Shown: piece by piece, positions 1 through 7,242 of the stretch
Layout: each line of letters opens with the position of its first letter
Numbering within the stretch: position 1 is the first letter of the stretch
Assembly: GCA_021793115.1 (NCBI GenBank)
Contig: JAJYTJ010000055.1
Span: 1 to 22,115, forward strand
Direction of reading: 5' to 3'
From: Actinomycetes bacterium
Lineage (GTDB): Bacteria; Actinomycetota; Actinomycetes; Actinomycetales; Cellulomonadaceae
DNA: 22,115 nt
Translations under genes and position numbers: made by a program
Notes under the pieces: generated by a model
What the model saw: only the letters and a program-made list of their open reading frames with translations
Told to the model about the DNA's origin: nothing
Databases searched by the model: none

Positions 1-87
1 GATCAGCTCGTACCCGTGCCGGGGCCCGGTCTCCAGCAGCGCGAGCAGGTACAGCCGGAGCTGCCCGTGCGCGAACACCGAGGGCAT
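1..87 (-). CDS. PadR-family transcriptional regulator, N-terminal fragment
   Basis: The reverse strand read from ATG at 87 encodes 29 residues, beginning MPSVFAHGQLRLYLLALLE and ending HGYELI at the window edge. This is the classic N-terminus of a PadR winged-helix repressor (small-residue start, LRLYLLALL helix, then the GP.HGYELI turn). The rest lies outside the window. The ATG overlaps the TGA of the upstream DUF4097 gene (ATGA), so the two are translationally coupled. The palindromic operator at 903-940 would then be the regulator's own control site. PadR proteins are known to bind inverted repeats and often to repress their own operon. The ligand cannot be told from this fragment. Confidence 0.85.
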   Translation of the reverse strand, partial: MPSVFAHGQLRLYLLALLETGPRHGYELI

Positions 88-887
88 CAGGCCGCCTGGC
101 GCAGCACGGTGAGGTTGCCGGAGACCGTGGAGACCTGCACGTGGCACGTGCCGTCACCGCTGGCGACGTCCACGTGGCGCGAGCCCGGCCGGCCGCCGTA
201 CTCCTGGTCGTCCACCACCACGCGGCCCGAGACCGACTGGCCCGTGACCCGCACGCCCATGCCGGCGGGCAGCCGCAGCGTGACGTCGCCGGAGACGGCG
301 GTCGCGCTGACCGACGAGGTCTGCGACGACACGTCGAGCGTGACGCGCCCCGACACCGACTTGGCCGACACCACGGTGAGCTCGCCGGACGCGGCCAGCT
401 CGCCCGAGACCGTGGTGAGGCCGAGCGCACCGGCGTGGCCGCGCACCGCGACGTCGCCCGAGACCGTGCGGGCCGTCAGGGCGCCGCGCGTGCCGTCGAC
501 GACGACCGAGCCGGACACGGTCGAGACGGACGAGTCCTCCTGCACGCCCGCCAACAGGCCCTCGCCGCTCACGGTGCCGAGGCGGACCGCGGTGCGCGCG
601 GGCACGGCGATGGTGACGTCCACCGCGTCGTTGCCCCGGAAGTGGGCGAGGTTGTCGACGAACTGCTCCCAGCCCCCCAGCGTGAACTGGTACCCGAGCC
701 GGAGCTCGCCCTCGTGGTAGGCCACCTCGAGCGGGCGACCCCGCACGGCGTGGACCTCGACGCGCACCACCGGCTCGTCGTGCACGACGACGTCGGCACG
801 CCCCCCGACCAGGCCGACGCGCAGCCGCGCGACGTCGTCGACCTCGATGACCTGCGGCCCGTCGACGACCCAGGAGTCCGTTGCCAT
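87..887 (-). CDS. DUF4097-family beta-repeat protein
   Basis: A 266-residue protein with no signal peptide or membrane helix visible. The second half (from about residue 100) carries eight copies of a short [ST]-x-V-S-G motif spaced about 18-25 residues apart (TVSGEG, STVSGS, RTVSGD, TTVSGE, KSVSGR, TAVSGD, QSVSGR, STVSGN). This is the hallmark of the DUF4097/adhesin-like beta-solenoid. The molecular role of the family is unknown. ATG at 887 is chosen because a GGAGG ribosome site lies a few bases upstream and the frame starts cleanly (MATDSWVVDG). The stop overlaps the ATG of the PadR gene, a pairing common in actinobacteria. Transcription probably starts at the palindrome at 903-940. Confidence 0.85.
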   Translation of the reverse strand: MATDSWVVDGPQVIEVDDVARLRVGLVGGRADVVVHDEPVVRVEVHAVRGRPLEVAYHEGELRLGYQFTLGGWEQFVDNLAHFRGNDAVDVTIAVPARTAVRLGTVSGEGLLAGVQEDSSVSTVSGSVVVDGTRGALTARTVSGDVAVRGHAGALGLTTVSGELAASGELTVVSAKSVSGRVTLDVSSQTSSVSATAVSGDVTLRLPAGMGVRVTGQSVSGRVVVDDQEYGGRPGSRHVDVASGDGTCHVQVSTVSGNLTVLRQAA

Positions 888-902
888 GATGCCCCTCCAT
901 CA

Positions 903-940
903 ACGCGATATATCTTGTGTCAACATACGTTATATCGCGT
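903..940. promoter_or_regulatory. Nested palindromic operator and promoter of the DUF4097-padR operon
   Basis: A perfect 10-bp inverted repeat, ACGCGATATA (903-912) and TATATCGCGT (931-940), encloses a second near-perfect one, TATCTTG (911-917) and CAACATA (921-927), with one mismatch. The region is strikingly AT-rich for this genome. On the minus strand it also contains TTGACA (923-918) and TATA-like stretches that could serve as promoter elements. Its place directly before an operon ending in a PadR regulator makes it the likely autoregulatory operator. That assignment is inference; the symmetry is seen. Confidence 0.75.
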
Positions 941-955
941 CTTGGCGGGCGGCAA

Positions 956-977
956 CCCCGTCCGGGGTCGGACGGGG
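956..977 (-). terminator. Hairpin downstream of pilT
   Basis: CCCCGTCC (956-963) and GGACGGGG (970-977) form a perfect 8-bp stem with a 6-base loop, 8 bases beyond the pilT stop. There is no T-run after it on the minus strand, so it may be a weak terminator or only protect the 3' end. It also separates pilT from the next promoter at 903-940. Confidence 0.5.
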
Positions 978-985
978 CGGGCGTG

Positions 986-2083
986 TCAGACGACGATGCC
1001 GGCGGCCTTGAGCTCCACCGTGAGGTCGTGCGGGTTGGACGACGCCGCCATGGCCTCGTCGTACGTCACGACGTCGTCGCGGACCAGCCGGAACAGGTGC
1101 TGGTCGAACGTCTGCATCTTGTAGAAGTCGCCCTCGCGGATGAGGTCCGCGATGGGCGGGTTCTCCAGCGGCTCGACGATCGCCTCGGCGATGCGGCCCG
1201 TGGTGACCATGACCTCCACCGCGGGCACCCGGCCGGAGCCGTCCGCGCGGCGCACCAGGCGCTGCGAGACGACGCCGCGCAGCGCCTGCGACAGCGCGAT
1301 GCGGATCTGCTTCTGCTCGTGCGGTGGGAAGAAGTCCACGACGCGGTTGATGGTCTCGGCCGCGTCGATGGTGTGCAGCGTGGAGAAGACGAGGTGCCCG
1401 GTCTCCGCGGCGGACAGCGCCGCGCGCACGGTCTCGGTGTCGCGCATCTCGCCGACGAGGATGACGTCCGGGTCCTGGCGCATCGCGGCGCGCAGCGCCA
1501 CGGCGAAGTCGGCGGTGTCCTGGCGCACCTCGCGCTGCGAGACGATCGCCTTCTTGTCCGAGTGGAGGATCTCGATCGGGTCCTCGATGGTGACGATGTT
1601 CACCTCGCGGTACGAGTTGACCAGGTCGACCATCGACGCCAGCGTCGTCGTCTTGCCGGACCCCGTCGGGCCCGTGACGAGCACGAGGCCGCGTGGCTCG
1701 AGCGACAGCTCGCCGACCACCTCCGGCAGGCCAAGCTCGCTCAGCGACTGCGCCCCGATGGAGACCCGCCGGAAGACGAGGCCGAACGTGCCGCGCGCCT
1801 GGTACGCGTTCACCCGGAACCGGCCCACCCCGGCCAGCGAGTACGCGAAGTCGGCCTCGTGCGTGGTGCGGAAGGACTCGACGAGCTCGTCCGGCAGCAC
1901 CTCCTCGAGCATCCGCTCGGTGTCCACCGGCCGCAGGTCCGGTGCCTGCAGCTTGCGCAGGCGGCCGTCCACACGCACGCGCGGCGGCGACCCGACCTTG
2001 ACGTGCAGGTCGGAGCCCCCCGTGCTGGCGAGGGCGTGGAGGAACGGAACGATGGAGACCTGCTGGCCCGCCGGCGCACTCAC
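986..2083 (-). CDS. pilT: PilT-type twitching-motility ATPase
   Basis: A 365-residue hexameric secretion/retraction ATPase. Visible motifs: Walker A GPTGSGKT (about 138-145), the Asp box around TIEDPIE (165-171), Walker B DPDVILVGEMRD (204-215), and the His box TGHLVFSTLHT (228-238). The N-terminal 110 residues match the PAS-like domain of PilT (SDLHVKVGSPPRVRVDG). PilT depolymerises type IV pili at the inner face of the membrane. The GTG at 2083 is chosen because PilT homology begins just after it. The frame stays open upstream to 2317, but that extension has no family similarity and lies antisense to the bL37 gene. No other pilus gene is in the window, so it is an orphan here. A more general GspE/PilT-family ATPase role is possible. 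Confidence 0.85.
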   Translation of the reverse strand: MSAPAGQQVSIVPFLHALASTGGSDLHVKVGSPPRVRVDGRLRKLQAPDLRPVDTERMLEEVLPDELVESFRTTHEADFAYSLAGVGRFRVNAYQARGTFGLVFRRVSIGAQSLSELGLPEVVGELSLEPRGLVLVTGPTGSGKTTTLASMVDLVNSYREVNIVTIEDPIEILHSDKKAIVSQREVRQDTADFAVALRAAMRQDPDVILVGEMRDTETVRAALSAAETGHLVFSTLHTIDAAETINRVVDFFPPHEQKQIRIALSQALRGVVSQRLVRRADGSGRVPAVEVMVTTGRIAEAIVEPLENPPIADLIREGDFYKMQTFDQHLFRLVRDDVVTYDEAMAASSNPHDLTVELKAAGIVV

Positions 2084-2132
2084 CCCAGGTGTATCGGGCG
2101 GCGTCCCGCCGGACTTGAACGCCGATTCCGGA

Positions 2133-2149
2133 CGAACCGGGCCGGTTCG
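2133..2149. promoter_or_regulatory. 8-bp perfect palindrome between pilT and bL37 gene
   Basis: CGAACCGG (2133-2140) and CCGGTTCG (2142-2149) are perfect inverted arms around a single G. It lies in the 147-base gap between the divergent pilT and bL37 starts, so it could be a shared operator or a small hairpin. No regulator can be assigned from sequence. Confidence 0.35.
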
Positions 2150-2230
2150 GCGCACCGGCGGGCGTGTGGGACCATGGACGACGACGTCGCGCCCCGTGGG
2201 TGCGCGCACCAGCATCCGAGGAGACGACCG

Positions 2231-2305
2231 ATGAGCAAGCGTGGCCGCAAGCGCAAGGGCCGTGCCGGGAGCGCCGCCAACCACGGCAAGCGCCCCAACG
2301 CCTGA
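2231..2305 (+). CDS. Ribosomal protein bL37 (24 residues)
   Basis: A very short, very basic protein: it starts MSKRGRKRKGRAG and ends NHGKRPNA. This matches the small actinobacterial large-subunit protein bL37 known from mycobacterial ribosome structures, in which the N-terminal KRGRKKR block and the C-terminal ANHGKRPN are conserved. ATG at 2231 is preceded by GAGGAG (2218-2223) at 7 bases, a strong ribosome site. An in-frame ATG at 2174 would add 19 residues, but the family length is about 24, so the later start is preferred. It is followed 15 bases on by a perfect terminator hairpin. The gene is easily missed because of its size and because a long antisense frame covers it. Confidence 0.85.
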   Translation: MSKRGRKRKGRAGSAANHGKRPNA

Positions 2306-2319
2306 GCGCTGAGACACGG

Positions 2320-2347
2320 AAGGCCCCGACCGCGCGGTCGGGGCCTT
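2320..2347. terminator. Terminator between bL37 gene and rsrA
   Basis: A 28-base perfectly self-complementary sequence: arm AAGGCCCCGACC (2320-2331), GCGC centre, arm GGTCGGGGCCTT (2336-2347). It sits between two convergent genes, with A's on one flank and T's on the other, so it probably ends transcription from both sides. Confidence 0.8.
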
Positions 2348-2396
2348 CGTCGTTCTCGGGGCTCGTCACCCGCACCGGGCGCTGACGCCCGGGGCG

Positions 2397-2690
2397 CTAC
2401 GCGCCCTCGACGCGGACCTGCAGCAGCGTCTCGCGGATCCGCACCCGCAGGCCTGCCGGGGCCTCCTCGTGGCACGAGCGCCGCACCAGGTCCTTGAGCA
2501 CCACGTCGATGCTGTACTCCGCCAGGCACGGCGGGCAGCCCGCGAGGTGGTCGCGCAGCTCGTCCTCGTCGTCCGGGGTCAGCTCCTTGTCGAGGTAGCT
2601 CCACAGCTGCCGCAGCGCGGCGGAGCAGGCGTCCTCGTCGGTGGTCGGCGCGTGGACCTCGTCGTCCAGCGCGCGGTCGTCGTCGGTCAT
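2397..2690 (-). CDS. rsrA: Zinc anti-sigma factor RsrA
   Basis: A 97-residue anti-sigma factor of the ZAS family. The signature H-x3-C-x2-C is present as H48, C52, C55 ([10 protein letters not shown]), with further cysteines C22 and C73. In the family, these hold zinc in the reduced state and form a disulfide on oxidation, releasing the sigma factor. It acts in the cytoplasm by binding SigR. Its ATG overlaps the sigR stop (ATGA), the usual tight coupling that keeps sigma and anti-sigma balanced. The many acidic residues at the N-terminus are typical. Confidence 0.93.
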   Translation of the reverse strand: MTDDDRALDDEVHAPTTDEDACSAALRQLWSYLDKELTPDDEDELRDHLAGCPPCLAEYSIDVVLKDLVRRSCHEEAPAGLRVRIRETLLQVRVEGA

Positions 2691-3322
2691 GAGCGTCCCT
2701 CCGGGCCGCCCGGGCCGGCCGCGACGAGGCCGCGCTCCCGGGCGTAGTCGTGCAACAGCTCGCGCAGCTGGGCGCGCCCCCGGTGCAGCCGGGACATCAC
2801 CGTCCCGATGGGGGTGCCCATGATCTCCGCGATCTCCTTGTAGGCGAAGCCCTCGACGTCGGCCAGGTAGACGGCCATCCGGAAGTCGTCCGGGATCCGC
2901 TGCAGCGCGGCCTTGACGTCGGAGTCCGGCAGGTGGTCCAGGGCCTCGGCCTCGGCCGAGCGCAGGCCGGTCGAGGAGTGCGACTCCGCCTTGGCGAGCT
3001 GCCAGTCCTCCACCTGGTCGGTGTGGGACTGGATGGGCTCGCGCTGCTTGCGGCGGTAGGAGTTGATGTAGGTGTTCGTGAGGATCCGGTACAGCCAGGC
3101 CTTGAGGTTGGTGCCCGGACGGTACTGGTGGAACGCCGCGAACGCCTTGGTGAACGTCTCCTGCACGAGGTCCTCGGCGTCGGCCGCGTTGCGCGTCATG
3201 CGCAGGGCGGCGCCGTACAGCTGGTCCACGTAGACCAGCGCCTCCGCCTCGAACCGGCGGCTGCGCGCCGCCTCGTCCTCACCGGCGGGCACCCGCGTCG
3301 TGTCCACGTTCTCGTCGCTCAT
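2687..3322 (-). CDS. sigR: ECF sigma factor SigR/SigH
   Basis: A 211-residue group-4 sigma factor. Region 2 is clear: [14 protein letters not shown] (-10 recognition helix start) and [22 protein letters not shown] in two parts around residues 80-101. Region 4 includes [23 protein letters not shown], the -35 helix-turn-helix. With RsrA it forms the thiol-oxidative stress switch of actinobacteria (SigR in Streptomyces, SigH in mycobacteria), driving thioredoxin and related genes. ATG at 3322 ([11 protein letters not shown]) is 8 bases after a TAGGCT -10 box and gives the normal family length. The frame is open upstream to 3433, allowing an N-extended isoform from the SigR-type promoter at 3434-3460. 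Confidence 0.93.
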   Translation of the reverse strand: MSDENVDTTRVPAGEDEAARSRRFEAEALVYVDQLYGAALRMTRNAADAEDLVQETFTKAFAAFHQYRPGTNLKAWLYRILTNTYINSYRRKQREPIQSHTDQVEDWQLAKAESHSSTGLRSAEAEALDHLPDSDVKAALQRIPDDFRMAVYLADVEGFAYKEIAEIMGTPIGTVMSRLHRGRAQLRELLHDYARERGLVAAGPGGPEGRS

Positions 3323-3330
3323 CGCGCCCG

Positions 3331-3336
3331 AGCCTA
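3331..3336 (-). promoter_or_regulatory. Leaderless -10 box of sigR
   Basis: TAGGCT on the minus strand, 8 bases before the ATG at 3322. The expected transcription start falls at or beside the start codon and there is no ribosome-binding site, so a leaderless housekeeping transcript is likely. Confidence 0.6.
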
Positions 3337-3433
3337 GTCGCCGCGGCTGTGCGTCACCCGGGATCGCGTGCGACGGCAGGGCCGCCGCGACCGCCGCCGG
3401 ACGCTCAGCCAGGGCACAGGACACGCGTGGCAC

Positions 3434-3460
3434 AACACCTCGCGCGGCGCGGCCATTCCC
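3434..3460 (-). promoter_or_regulatory. SigR-type autoregulatory promoter
   Basis: On the minus strand GGGAAT (3460-3455), 18 bases, then GTT (3436-3434), followed by GTGCC. This fits the known SigR/SigH promoter pattern GGAAT-N18-GTT exactly in spacing. A start near 3427 would read into sigR, so the sigma factor probably activates its own operon. This is the arrangement known for sigR in Streptomyces. Confidence 0.7.
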
Positions 3461-3467
3461 CGCGGTC

Positions 3468-3473
3468 TAGCGT
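3468..3473 (+). promoter_or_regulatory. Possible -10 box for DoxX-like gene
   Basis: TAGCGT lies 36 bases before the GTG at 3510, leaving room for a 5' leader with the GAGGAGGG ribosome site. No good -35 is visible. Confidence 0.35.
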
Positions 3474-3509
3474 GGAGTCGCTGCCCACCGCCCGCCGAGG
3501 AGGGACACC

Positions 3510-4010
3510 GTGCTGCTGCGCAGGATCGCCCGACCGCTGTTCGCGTCGTGGTTCGTCGCCGAGGGGGTGGACGCCCTGCGTCACCCGGCGGCCCACGCGA
3601 TGGCCGGCCGCGAGGGGGTCGCGGCACTGCGCTCCTGCCTGCGGCGCGTCCCCGTCGCGTCCGCGCCGCTGGACCGGGCGCTGACGTCCGTGACGGAGGG
3701 GCAGCTGGAGGTCCTCGTCCGCGTGCACGGCGCCGCGACCGTCGTGGCCGCAGGCGCGCTCGCGGCCGGCAAGGCGCCGCGGGCCGCGGGCGTGGCGCTC
3801 GCCGCCCTCGCGGTCCCCGTGGTCGTGGCGTCGCTGCCGGCCGGCCGGGCGCACGACGAGGCCGAGCTGGCCCGGCGGCGCAGGTTCACCACCGCGCTGA
3901 CCGCGCTCGGCGGTGCGCTCCTGGCGGCGGCCGACCTGGCGGGCCGGCCCGGCATGGCCTGGCGGGTCCAGGCCGCCCGCGAGGCGAGGGCCGCCGCGGT
4001 CGAGGGCTGA
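3510..4010 (+). CDS. DoxX-family membrane protein
   Basis: A 166-residue hydrophobic protein. The N-terminus LLRRIARPLFASWFVAEG and the mid-region GQLEVLVRVHGAATVVAAGAL match the DoxX family. About three to four membrane segments are likely: around residues 10-20, 72-88, 92-110 and 126-145. An Arg-rich stretch (about 114-124) lies between the last two. The biochemical role of DoxX proteins is poorly known; some link to thiol stress or respiration. GTG at 3510 is chosen for its strong GAGGAGGG ribosome site (about 3497-3504). It runs toward aroA, 20 bases ahead, but aroA has its own -10 box inside that gap. Confidence 0.75.
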   Translation: MLLRRIARPLFASWFVAEGVDALRHPAAHAMAGREGVAALRSCLRRVPVASAPLDRALTSVTEGQLEVLVRVHGAATVVAAGALAAGKAPRAAGVALAALAVPVVVASLPAGRAHDEAELARRRRFTTALTALGGALLAAADLAGRPGMAWRVQAAREARAAAVEG

Positions 4011-4018
4011 AAGGGCCG

Positions 4019-4024
4019 TACCCT
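4019..4024 (+). promoter_or_regulatory. Leaderless -10 box of aroA
   Basis: TACCCT lies 6 bases before the ATG at 4031, with no ribosome site between. It overlaps the 20-base gap after the DoxX-like gene. The -35 region is weak. Confidence 0.5.
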
Positions 4025-4030
4025 CTGCGC

Positions 4031-5308
4031 ATGACGAGCACGTGGGCGGCGCCGACCCCTTCCCGGCCGCTCGACGCCCTCGTCGAGGTCCCCGGGTCCA
4101 AGTCGCTGTCGAACCGCTACCTGGTGCTCGCCGCCCTGGCCACGGGACCGTCGCGGCTGCGCGGCGTGCTGGACTCGCGCGACACGCGCCTCATGGCCGG
4201 CGCGCTGCGCGCCATGGGCACGTCCGTCACGGAGTCCGGCGGGGACTGGCTGGTCTCGCCGGCGCCGCTGCGCGGCGCCGCGACGATCGACTGCGGCCTG
4301 GCCGGCACGGTCATGCGGTTCCTGCCGCCGGTCGCGGCGCTGGCCGACGGCCCCGTGCGGTTCGACGGCGACGCGCAGGCGTACGCCCGCCCCATGGGAC
4401 CGGTGCTGGAGGCGCTGCGCGCGCTCGGCGTGCGGGTCGACGACCACGGCGAGCCGGGGCGGCTGCCGTTCACCGTGCACGGGCGCGCCACCATGGCCGG
4501 CGGCTCGGTGGACGTGGACGCGTCCGGCTCCAGCCAGTTCGTCTCCGGCCTGCTGCTGGCGGCGGCCCGGTACGGCCAGGGCCTGACGGTGCGGCACATC
4601 GGCCCCACGCTGCCGTCGCTGCCCCACATCGCCATGACGGTGGACGTGCTGCGGGCCGCCGGCGTCGACGTGGACGACTCCCGGCCCGGCATCTGGCGCG
4701 TCGTCCCGGGCGCCATCGCGGGGCGGGACGTGCGCGTGGAGCCCGACCTGTCCAACGCGGCGCCCTTCCTCGCCGCGGCCCTCATCGCAGGTGGCACAGT
4801 CCGCGTGCCGGGCTGGCCGGCGGCCACCACCCAGCCGGGTGCGCTGCTCCCGGACCTGCTGGAGCGCATGGGCGGGCGCGCCGCGCTAGCTGGCGACGTG
4901 CTCTCGGTCACCGGCACGGGCGCGATCCACGGCATCGACGCGGACCTGCGGGCGGCCTCCGAGCTCGTCCCCACCCTGGCGGCGCTCGCCGTGCTCGCCG
5001 ACTCCCCCACGCGGCTGCGCGGCATCGCCCACATGCGCGGCCACGAGACGGACCGGCTGGCCGCGCTGGCCACCGAGATCACCGCGCGCGGCGGCTGGGC
5101 GCAGCAGACGAGCGACGGCCTGGTCATCACGCCGCGGCCGCTGCAGCCCGGCCTGTGGCACGCCTACGCGGACCACCGGATGGCCACCGCCGGCGCGCTC
5201 GTCGGCCTCGCCGTGCCGGGCGTGGCGGTGGACGACGTGGACTGCACCGCCAAGACGCTGCCCGGCTTCGTCGGGCTGTGGGCCGGGATGCTGGGGGCGC
5301 CCGCCTGA
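4031..5308 (+). CDS. aroA: 3-phosphoshikimate 1-carboxyvinyltransferase (EPSP synthase)
   Basis: A 425-residue cytoplasmic enzyme, the normal EPSP synthase length. It joins phosphoenolpyruvate to shikimate-3-phosphate, the sixth step toward chorismate and aromatic amino acids. Seen motifs: PGSKSLSNRYL (21-31, PEP/S3P-binding Lys and Arg), CGLAGTVMRFLPP, the mid-protein SSQFVSGLLLAA, RGHETDRLAALA and ADHRMATAGALVGL near the C-terminus. ATG at 4031 places the first strand normally; the upstream-open frame to 3368 has no similarity. It overlaps rsgA by one base (TGATG). The aroA-rsgA-hisN order is common in actinobacteria. Confidence 0.95.
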   Translation: MTSTWAAPTPSRPLDALVEVPGSKSLSNRYLVLAALATGPSRLRGVLDSRDTRLMAGALRAMGTSVTESGGDWLVSPAPLRGAATIDCGLAGTVMRFLPPVAALADGPVRFDGDAQAYARPMGPVLEALRALGVRVDDHGEPGRLPFTVHGRATMAGGSVDVDASGSSQFVSGLLLAAARYGQGLTVRHIGPTLPSLPHIAMTVDVLRAAGVDVDDSRPGIWRVVPGAIAGRDVRVEPDLSNAAPFLAAALIAGGTVRVPGWPAATTQPGALLPDLLERMGGRAALAGDVLSVTGTGAIHGIDADLRAASELVPTLAALAVLADSPTRLRGIAHMRGHETDRLAALATEITARGGWAQQTSDGLVITPRPLQPGLWHAYADHRMATAGALVGLAVPGVAVDDVDCTAKTLPGFVGLWAGMLGAPA

Positions 5309-6372
5309 TGGCGCAGCGGCGGTACGACGAGTCCGACGTCCGGGTGCGTCCCGGGCGGGGTTCTCGTCCGCGCTCCAAGCAGCGCCCCGAGCACGCCGAC
5401 GCCCGCACCGGGCTGGTCACGGGGGTCGACCGGGGCCGCTACGCCGTGCTCGTCGCGCCCGCGGACGACGAGCCGGAACGCGCCGTCGTCGCGATGAAGG
5501 CGCGCGAGCTCGGCCGCGAGCGCGTGGTGCCGGGCGACCGGGTCGACGTCGTCGGGGACGCGTCCGGCGCGGCGGGCACGCTCGCGCGCATCGTCCGCAT
5601 CGGCGACCGGCGCACCGTGCTGCGCCGCACCGCCGACGACACCGACCCCGTGGAGCGCGTCATCGTCGCGAACGCCGACCAGCTCGTCGTCGTCACGGCG
5701 CTCGCCGAGCCGGAGCCGCGCACGCGCATGATCGACCGCTGCGTCGTCGCCGCCTACGACGCCGGGATGTCGGTGCTCCTGGCCCTCACCAAGGCGGACC
5801 TCGCCGACCCGGAGCCGCTGACGCGCCTGTACGAGCCCCTGGGGGTGTCGGTGGTCGTCACGTCGCGCGACGGCGTGACGATCGACGGGCTGGACCGCCT
5901 TGCGGCCGCGCTCGCGGGCAAGGTGTCGGTGCTCGTCGGCCACTCGGGCGTGGGCAAGTCGACCCTGGTCAACGCGCTGGTCCCCGGCGCCGGCCGCGCC
6001 ACCGGGGGCGTCAACGACGTCACCGGCCGCGGCCGGCACACGTCGACCTCCGCTGTGGCGCTGCGCGTCCCCGGGGACGGGCCCGCCACGTGGGTCATCG
6101 ACACCCCCGGCGTCCGGTCGTTCGGCCTGGCGCACGTCACCGTGGAGCACCTGCTCGCCGCGTTCACCGACCTCGCCGAGGTCGCCGACCGCTGCCCGCG
6201 GGGCTGCACGCATGCCTCGGACGCGCCCGACTGCGAGCTGGACGCTTGGGTGGCGGGGGCGCCCGACGAGCCCACGCAGGCCGCGCGCGCCGCCCGGGTC
6301 GACTCGTTCCGCCGCCTCCTGGTGGCCCGCACCGGAGCGGCGGAACCCGAGGAGCCGGTCCAGCGCGCCTGA
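5308..6372 (+). CDS. rsgA: Ribosome small-subunit-dependent GTPase RsgA
   Basis: A 354-residue circularly permuted GTPase that tests late 30S subunit assembly. Order of motifs seen: N-terminal OB-fold (about 35-105), then G4 TKAD (161-164), G1 GHSGVGKST (211-219), G2 region GRGRHTST (240-247), G3 DTPG (265-268), and a C-terminal zinc site C296, C300, H302, C309. The permuted G4-G1-G3 order is diagnostic. The basic N-terminal extension RPGRGSRPRSKQR is typical of actinobacterial RsgA. The ATG overlaps the aroA stop, so the two are translationally coupled. Confidence 0.95.
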   Translation: MAQRRYDESDVRVRPGRGSRPRSKQRPEHADARTGLVTGVDRGRYAVLVAPADDEPERAVVAMKARELGRERVVPGDRVDVVGDASGAAGTLARIVRIGDRRTVLRRTADDTDPVERVIVANADQLVVVTALAEPEPRTRMIDRCVVAAYDAGMSVLLALTKADLADPEPLTRLYEPLGVSVVVTSRDGVTIDGLDRLAAALAGKVSVLVGHSGVGKSTLVNALVPGAGRATGGVNDVTGRGRHTSTSAVALRVPGDGPATWVIDTPGVRSFGLAHVTVEHLLAAFTDLAEVADRCPRGCTHASDAPDCELDAWVAGAPDEPTQAARAARVDSFRRLLVARTGAAEPEEPVQRA

Positions 6373-6377
6373 GCCGC

Positions 6378-6383
6378 TACCGT
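6378..6383 (+). promoter_or_regulatory. Leaderless -10 box of hisN
   Basis: TACCGT lies 6 bases before the ATG at 6390, just after the rsgA stop. There is no ribosome site, so hisN may have its own leaderless transcript as well as read-through. Confidence 0.5.
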
Positions 6384-6389
6384 GTCGCC

Positions 6390-7184
6390 ATGCCCCAGCG
6401 GTACGACGACGACCTGCGGTTGGCTCACGTCATCGCCGACCAGGTGGACGCGCTCACCCTCGAGCGGTTCCACGCCCAGGACCTACGCGTGGAGACGAAG
6501 CCCGACCTGACGCCCGTCACGGACGCCGACCGCGCGGCCGAGGAGATCGTGCGGTCCCAGCTGGCCCGGACGCGCCCGCGCGACGCCGTGCACGGCGAGG
6601 AGATGGCCGACACCGGCCACGGGCCGCGCCGTTGGATCGTCGACCCCATCGACGGGACCAAGAACTTCGTCCGCGGCGTGCCCGTGTGGGCCACGCTGCT
6701 CGCGCTCATGGACGGCGACGACGTCGTCGTCGGGCTCGTGTCCGCGCCCGCGCTGCACCGCCGCTGGTGGGCCGCCTCGGGCTCCGGGGCCTGGACGGGC
6801 CGGTCCCTGTCGTCGGCCGAGCGGATCCACGTGTCTGCCGTGGACCGGCTGGAGGACGCGTCGTTCTCCTACTCGGAGATCGGTGAGTGGGAGGACGCGG
6901 GGCGGCTCGGCGGGTTCCTCGAGCTGTCCCAGCGGGTGTGGCGCACCCGCGCGTACGGGGACTTCTGGTCGCACGTGCTGGTGGCCGAGGGCGCCGTGGA
7001 CGTCTCGGCCGAGCCGCAGCTGGCGCTGCACGACATGGCGGCGCTCGTGCCGGTGGTCACCGAGGCGGGCGGCCGGTTCACGTCGATCCGCGGCGTGCCG
7101 GGTCCGCTCGGCGGCTCGGCCCTGGTGACCAACGGCCTGCTGCACGACGAGGTGCTCGAGATCCTGGACCCGCTCCCCCGCTGA
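6390..7184 (+). CDS. hisN: Histidinol-phosphatase, inositol-monophosphatase type
   Basis: A 264-residue member of the Mg-dependent inositol monophosphatase superfamily. Metal site motifs: HGEE (68-71, Glu70), DPIDGTKNF (85-93) and the late LALHDMAALVPVVTEAGG that supplies the third Asp. In actinobacteria this branch, with RAYGDFWSHVLVAEGAVDV, is HisN, which removes phosphate from histidinol phosphate, the step before histidinol dehydrogenase. A broader inositol or sugar phosphatase is the alternative. It ends convergently with the HAD gene. Confidence 0.85.
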   Translation: MPQRYDDDLRLAHVIADQVDALTLERFHAQDLRVETKPDLTPVTDADRAAEEIVRSQLARTRPRDAVHGEEMADTGHGPRRWIVDPIDGTKNFVRGVPVWATLLALMDGDDVVVGLVSAPALHRRWWAASGSGAWTGRSLSSAERIHVSAVDRLEDASFSYSEIGEWEDAGRLGGFLELSQRVWRTRAYGDFWSHVLVAEGAVDVSAEPQLALHDMAALVPVVTEAGGRFTSIRGVPGPLGGSALVTNGLLHDEVLEILDPLPR

Positions 7185-7199
7185 GGCTCGTACGCCTCC

Positions 7200-7225
7200 C
7201 TGACGAGCGGCGAGAGCGCCGTCAG
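7200..7225. terminator. Possible shared terminator between hisN and HAD gene
   Basis: CTGAC (7200-7204) with GTCAG (7221-7225), and inside it GGCG (7209-7212) with CGCC (7217-7220), give an interrupted stem in the 58-base convergent gap. There is no T-run. Confidence 0.35.
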
Positions 7226-7242
7226 TCCTGGCGCCCGTCCGG

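Noticed and set aside
2107..2129. Second SigR-type promoter (GGAAT) ahead of pilT
   Set aside because: GGAAT occurs on the minus strand but no GTT follows at 16-19 bases.
2084..2317. N-terminal extension of PilT
   Set aside because: No similarity to PilT, and it lies opposite the bL37 gene and the 2133-2149 palindrome.
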